Source: Paramecium pentaurelia (taxonomy: Eukaryota; Ciliophora; Oligohymenophorea; Peniculida; Parameciidae). Taken from it: a stretch of DNA of 64,000 nt. Shown piece after piece: positions 58,654-64,000 of the stretch. How positions within the stretch are numbered: the first letter of the stretch is position 1; each line of letters opens with the position of its first letter. The notes under the pieces were generated by a model. It worked only from the letters and a program-made list of their open reading frames with translations, made no database searches and was not told the DNA's origin. A program made the position numbers and the translations under genes. The stretch lies in the NCBI GenBank assembly GCA_905183005.1, contig CAJJDO010000079.1, positions 7,096 to 71,095 on the forward strand. Direction: 5' to 3'.

Positions 58654-59348
58654 ATAGGAAATAATCATCTAAATTAATTTACAAAAGTCTATCTAAAATA
58701 TGTTAATATCTATATATCATAATTTTGATATAAATGTTAAAGAATAATCATAATTAGGGGATTTCAAAAATAGGAAATCTATTTAATTATATTTTAATTC
58801 AATTATGAGATATCATATTTAATTAAAGTCTCAAAAATTAACAACATTATAATTTTTATGGATATAAGCAATATTAAATTATCATACAACTCAATATAGC
58901 ATTAGATGTAAATTAGATAATTTTACTGGTAAATCAATCAAATAATTTATCAATAAAGGATTTCAAATCAGTTTTATGCTAGAATAATATAAATAAAATA
59001 TTTATAAATTGAATAGAAAGATATTGGATTATTATTTCAAGCTTTATTCTTGTAAATGGTGTATAATAATTCTTGAGAAACTGGAATATTCCTTTTCTGT
59101 GTCTAAGTTTATTAAAAGACCAAAAAGAAGTGTGGATTAAGAGGGGAGTTTATAAATTTTATTCAATCGTTTAAAAATAAGCTTTTTCATTTATTCTTAA
59201 GCAATATTTATATTTTTTTGTATATATTAAGTGTAATTTTTTAATCATTTGTATAAATCTTAAGAAAAAGGATTATATATTATATTGAGTATTAATAGAA
59301 TTAAGATAATATAAATTAAAGTTTGAATGAATATATATTAGATATAAA

Positions 59349-60221
59349 ATGTTTAAAAAATGGTTTTCGTAATCAAATTTAAAATTAAAATGTTAGCAAG
59401 ATGATCATAAGGATGAGATAGAAACAGTTTGTTATAACTAGTATTGTACAGAATTTAGATTAAATTGTTTTAAATGTCTTAAGAAAAGTAGAATCCATCA
59501 TGATCATTTTGATGAAATTGAAAAGATTAATACTTTAATGGATTTTATTGAAAGGAAAAATCTAGAATGTGATAATTTGATTAATGATCTTAATAAATAT
59601 GTAGAAAGTTTGAATAAACCATTTTTTTTATTAAAAATGGAAATCAGATATAAATAATCATTATAAAAGGAAAGATTAGTAAATTTGGATTCATTTTAAA
59701 TAAATGATTTTTTAAATTCAACTATCAAATTCTTTGAATAGAAATAATCAATTACAACAATCATTTCAGAATAGATTAAGAAATTAACTAATTCATTTAA
59801 TAATTTATCTTAATAATTATAATTATCATAAGTTGGTTAAATAAATATGAGGATGCAATCAATTGGTTGGACAAAGCATTAGCTTATGATTCTAAGCATG
59901 TTTTTTCCTTAAGTGTTAAAGGTAGATTGAATAATAATTATATAAATAGGGGAATGCTTAAGATTACTAAAAAAATATAATGAATCTTTATAATTAATTG
60001 ATTAAGCACTGTCCATCAATCCGCAACATATATTTTCTCTTTAAAGCAAAGTTATTATATCATTGTATTTGTTAGGAGATTGTTTAGGAGATTAATAACA
60101 ATATAAAGAAGCTCTAGTTTATTATGAGAAATCATTAAAGATTGATCCTAATAATCAATATTCAAATAACTAAAAGGGAATGCTTAACTTATTAAATTAG
60201 AATTTTGCTTAAAGAAATTGA
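59349..60221 (+). pseudogene. Zinc-finger/TPR protein, decayed copy
   Basis: ATG 59349 starts MFKKWFSQSNLKLKCQQDDH, then CYNQYCTEFRLNCFKCLKK, but the next His/Cys pairs are altered (SRIHHDHFDE). A linker follows (KERLVNLDSFQINDFLNST, KQSITTIISEQIKKLTNSF) to about 59830. TPR units then occur in another frame: KYEDAINWLDKALAYDSKHV, then YNESLQLIDQALSINPQHIF and QYKEALVYYEKSLKIDPNNQ, ending at TGA 60219-60221. A short GT...AG segment (GTAGATTGAATAATAATTATATAAATAG, about 59922-59949) sits at the same place as in the copy at 30.9 kb. Shifts and a lost zinc ligand suggest decay. Confidence 0.65.
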
Positions 60222-62057
60222 ATCAATGAATATTAAATATTAAAAATAATCATATCATATTCATTTTATTAATGTAGGCAATCTTTTTTAGTTTCAAAAA
60301 AAAACATGGAGATGTAATTTTTCTTGGTTATTACATTACAATCATTTAACAATTCAATTTAAGAATTATTACATAAATTAAAATTTTGTCATTTAATTTT
60401 ACTTTGTATTATTATTTGGCAATTATTGGTTTATAACTCTTCTATTGTAAATTACACTGTTAAAAATCTCAAATATTAAATCTGAATGGATTTAAGTATT
60501 TTAAAAGCAAAGTGAACATTTTTTTTCTAATTCTTTGTTAAGATTAGATTTTTATCTTATTGATACCCTTTTTTCCTATTCACTAGCATTTATCATAAAG
60601 ATAATTTACACGATTATTATCAATGTATTTATTATTCCTCTTAAAAACAGATTATATTTAAAATTAAAATAACATTATTCTCTTAGTTAAATTAAAAAAC
60701 AATTTTTTTTTATCGATTGTAAAATTGTTGAAATGAATTAAAAGTTCAAGTAGAATTGCTGACAACAAAAGGTCACTTAATGAGAGAAAGAAGAATTATG
60801 GAATATAGATCAAATTTTTTAATTCCAAAAATAAGGTTAATTATAAATAACTAAATTACTATCTGCTTAGTTTACCTAAAGTATGCATCCTTCTACTAAT
60901 TAAATTCTTCTTTTCGAGAAGTTTATAATTGAAAGTTGATGTAAATATTAAGCCAATTTAAGCAAATTAGTCTAAAATTTAAACAATTTTGATCTTGAGA
61001 TAGGATAACAATATGAAGATTATAATCTAGAAAAGATATATCTTAATTTATGATTATTTATAATGAAAATAACCAAAAGTTAAAATCTGTTAAGCGCAAA
61101 TACATCTCTTTAATTAAAACCAGCTTATTTAATCTATAATCAACAAGAATTTATTTCTAATGCTTTTTATTTAAAGTACTTAGAATTTAGTTAATATATA
61201 TCAATATAATTAGATCAATGGATAAAAATCTTGTACTTTGTATTTTTATTAATTGGCCAATGACTAAAATGTTAATTGACTATGAGAAATAGATTACTTA
61301 GTTCATTTTATATATCAATATTAAAGCAATAAAAATATTAACTCGTGCTGTTTTGATAAGACTTTACTATAAATTATTATAATATAATGAATATCTAATT
61401 TTATAAAAAATAATTTGAAATCTTGCTATAGTTCTTTTGATTTTTTTAAAATTAACTTTCTTCTATTATGATAAAGTAGAGATGGTTTTTCTATCTTGTT
61501 AAATTGAATATATATTGATTTTTAGTAATTTATAATAAAGCAGAAAATAATTAAATTCTGTATTTAAGAAGGATAAGATTTATTAGAAATTTATAAATCA
61601 TGGTACATATTCTTTTTACAGTCCTTAAACAAGCCTTTTTATTTTCATTCATTTTTCCAACCAATACTTTTTTCAATATTTTTGTTTAGTTATTCTGAAT
61701 TAAATTAATATGTTATTATATCTTCTACCAGTGAAAAAAATATCAATCTAAAAAATTTTAACCTTATTTTTGTTTACTTTAGATCTTGCAAAACTATTGA
61801 AACTTTATTTGAAATGTATAAAATATTGTTTTACATAAAGGTATTCAATCTATAAGAGTAAGATTAAAGGGTATCTTTCACTAAACAGCTTAGAATAAAT
61901 ATGATATCTATCCTCATTAAAAACTTCAAATTAACTGACCTTCTATATAATTGACTATAGTAATAATTCTATATTTTTTATAAATTAAATAAGCAAAAGA
62001 CCAATCATTAGACCATCTCTACTGATCTAATGCAAAATAACAGATTATTAAATAAAA
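60222..62057. other. AT-rich region without a supported gene
   Basis: No convincing frame on either strand and no repeat of note. Confidence 0.45.
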
Positions 62058-62854
62058 TCAAATTAAAGGCTTTTCACAGTTTTCTTCATCTTGACATGCA
62101 TTTCTAACTTCCTTCAAACTATATCCAAGTTCAACTAACTTAGCCTAAATTACTTTTTTTGAAATTTCATTATATGCTAAATCAAGTAGTTTACTCATCA
62201 TCACATAATAAGTGTGACTTTTCATCTTATCAGTATCTATTTAACTGCTGAATCCTTAACATAATATCTTTATAAGGCTTAACCTTAACGCCCAGCAAAA
62301 TATCCCTCAATTTGGAAAAAGTCCTTGAAATAGATATCTTCTGATACTACTATTAATTCATTTCTTAAGTCTAACACTTTGTCGATTCGTCATTTCCTCT
62401 CAATCTCATTAATTACTACCAAAGGAATCTATTGAGTTTAAGCATTCTTAGTTTCTATTTATATCTATCTCTTTAATTAGACACCTTATTTATGGATAAT
62501 TTATCACTTCTTTAATTCCAATTAAAAGGTTTTAAGGTAAACTTACAATCCTCTTTTATTTTTATTCCACATACATTCTAACAACTTTGATCCTCAGATT
62601 TACTTTGCCCATAAGTCGAAAATCTATACCAGAGGTAAACCTCATTGAGAGGCAAAATTTATAGGATCTTCATATTAACAAGGACAATATTATTCCCCAT
62701 CTTAATAAATGAATAGTACTAACAACTCTAACTCAATAAGGAACCTCGTGGAGTAAAGGCTCTAAACTAGAGGAAATGCAATATATATGCACATTAACTA
62801 AGCGCTCAGCCTAACGTATTCTATCATAACTTCCCTTAAAACAAAAAAAGACAT
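62058..62854 (-). CDS. Conserved-looking gene with UBA-like C-terminus
   Basis: ATG 62852-62854 starts MSFFVLREVMIEYVRLSAQL, then SLYSTRFLIELELLVLFIY and DGEQYCPCQYEDPINFASQ. The next clear frame, open from about 62812, carries NEVYLWYRFSTYGQSKSEDQ, KIKEDCKFTLKPFNWNQRSD, KISISRTFSKLRDILLGVKV, KPYKDIMLRIQQLNRY, and, after a short break near 62235, MSKLLDLAYNEISKKVIQAK, LVELGYSLKEVRNACQDEEN, to TGA 62058-62060. The last 35 residues have the LxELGYS...VRNAC pattern of a UBA-like three-helix domain, which would bind ubiquitin; this is inference. One or two short introns or shifts (near 62650 and 62235) are not placed exactly. Higher G+C than its surroundings supports coding. Confidence 0.6.
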
Positions 62855-63310
62855 TAAGAATTTAACTATTAGTAAAATATAAATTTTCTTGATGTTATCT
62901 GATGAAGTTGTGTAATATTGTTATATCAAATTAGTAATTTATTTTTGCAAATTTTAATTAAAATTAGGATTTGAAGTTTAAAACCTATAAGTAGTTTTAT
63001 TATCTTTAAATTTATCCTATGCTTAAATAGAACAATAAATAAAAAATAAATTTAGAATGTTTAAATGATTCTATTCTAAGAAAATAATCCTTCTATTTAG
63101 GTTAATCAAATTTTCTACTTAAGAAAGAAAAAAGTGAACTCTAATTAAAAAGAAATTAAAATAATTAAGAAAGGCTAGAGGAAATATTTAATGATATTTG
63201 GTGTACATCTAAATTGAACATCATTTAAAAAAAATCTTTTCGCATTAATTCATCCTTCAAGGTGAAGAGAACTAATAATGATCGCATTATACTCAGGTTA
63301 AGTGTTGTGC
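62855..63310. other. Spacer without a supported gene
   Basis: AT-rich; it lies between a minus-strand gene and a plus-strand ORF, so it should hold both promoters. No specific element is recognised. Confidence 0.45.
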
Positions 63311-63900
63311 ATAAATAGGGATCAGCCAATATCAGCAAGATGTTTTTTCAGCTTATAATTCTTATCCTCTCAATAAAATACATTGTTAATGACAAGTTTT
63401 GCAGAAGTTATTCTTAATAGAGACTTGGCCCAATTGAGAAATGACTCTGACAATTACTTTTAAATAGCAAATTAACCATTCCTTCTGAATATAATTATTT
63501 GGATCAATCCAAATATTACTACAAATTTTAGTATTTAAATTAATTATGTAAATTACTTAATAAAATTAAGATATGTGAGCAATGTTCCAATTGATAAGAT
63601 TGAAAGTATTCTTATTTTTCTGAGGATTAATTAGGAGGCACCTATATCAAATGACCATGAACAGATATGGAAGACTCGTAGGAGTAAGGGGAGCCATAAA
63701 ATAAGAGTCTGGTGGAACATTTGTTTCCAGAAAACGATCAGCTATTCATTGATTGCCAAATCTAAGATTAAATCTAACTACCTACTTCAGTCAAAAGGTA
63801 CATGATTATGATAATGAGGAACTTTTAGAAAGAGATGTGTATAATTACAAATAAGAGAAAAAATATAAGTTTTTTAATTTTCAAAAGTAGACTTTTTTCA
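63311..63900 (+). CDS. Unrecognised ORF with four in-frame TGA
   Basis: An upstream frame reads MTSFAEVILNRDLAQLRNDS (from about 63399). From about 63465 another frame reads IPSEYNYLDQSKYYYKFQYL, NQLCKLLNKIKICEQCSN, TGA (63592), QD, TGA (63601), KYSYFSEDQLGGTYIK, TGA (63652), P, TGA (63658), TDMEDSQEQGEPQNKSLVEH, LFPENDQLFIDCQIQDQIQL. The acidic, varied composition after the TGA cluster is strongly coding-like. All four TGA sites would suit Trp. No intron of normal size covers them. A CEQC pair hints at metal binding. A competing frame over the same DNA is open for 170 codons but has a poorer composition. No family recognised. Confidence 0.4.
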
Positions 63901-64000
63901 ACATAACTTTTTGTTAGATTCAATAATCACTTAATTATATATTTAGTTTAAATCTTTGGTAAATAATATTTCTGATGGAGCTTTAATATAATAGTATACT

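Noticed and set aside
1..64000. Telomeric repeats (C4A2 or C3A3 arrays) at the window ends
   Set aside because: None seen; the window ends are ordinary AT-rich sequence.
1..64000. Reading the window as bacterial or as Euplotes/Condylostoma-type code
   Set aside because: No ribosome binding sites or operons. Well-formed genes end at TGA and use TGG for Trp, so TGA is a normal stop, and the intron sizes and gene families fit Paramecium.

Overview
The window is about 77% A+T and reads as Paramecium (or a very close oligohymenophorean ciliate) DNA. Long frames appear only when TAA and TAG are read as Gln and TGA is the only stop. Many frames close up only after removing introns of 18-35 nt that start GT and end AG. 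Several families are typical of Paramecium: pentapeptide/WD40 proteins, zinc-finger TPR proteins, glycine/tyrosine 'GxY..G' repeat proteins and cysteine-rich surface antigens. All calls come from hand translation; there were no database searches. No tRNA, rRNA, CRISPR array or bacterial operon was seen, and no telomeric repeat.

Layout. 0.5-10 kb holds mostly broken coding sequence (a pentapeptide/WD40 pseudogene and several unrecognised genes) with one well-behaved two-intron gene at 3.97-4.69 kb. 10.8-15.9 kb is one large minus-strand gene for an Asn-rich protein with a C-terminal membrane anchor; it is split by a 572-base N gap whose flanks repeat each other. 16.4-19.2 kb holds a damaged alpha/beta hydrolase and a poly(ADP-ribose) glycohydrolase-like gene. 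21.2-23.6 and 27.9-30.2 kb are two paralogous repeat-protein genes, with one tiny intron per repeat unit at least in the first. 30.9-32.0 and 58.2-60.2 kb are decayed zinc-finger/TPR genes. 34.5-38.0 kb is a broken surface-antigen-like region. 42.08-43.57 kb is the cleanest gene, an uninterrupted WD40 protein of 496 residues. 46-48.6 kb is kelch, 50-52.3 kb is a degenerate EF-hand protein kinase, 54.2-54.7 kb is another kinase, and 62.06-62.85 kb is a conserved-looking gene of unknown role.

Two themes stand out. First, three single-base 'n' junctions (47207, 50154, 58653) and the long N gap are each flanked by a 0.46-1.14 kb exact or near-exact repeat. They look like unmerged contig overlaps, and at the three single-n sites the left contig ends in a diverged paralogue, so those tandem duplications are probably assembly artefacts. 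Second, many otherwise good frames carry isolated in-frame TGA codons, often where Trp would suit the context, plus single-base shifts often in A or T runs. Mutational decay (TGG to TGA), sequencing error and UGA readthrough cannot be separated from this sequence alone. The genes do not form a pathway; the window looks like a gene-dense ciliate chromosome segment rich in recently duplicated, decaying family members.
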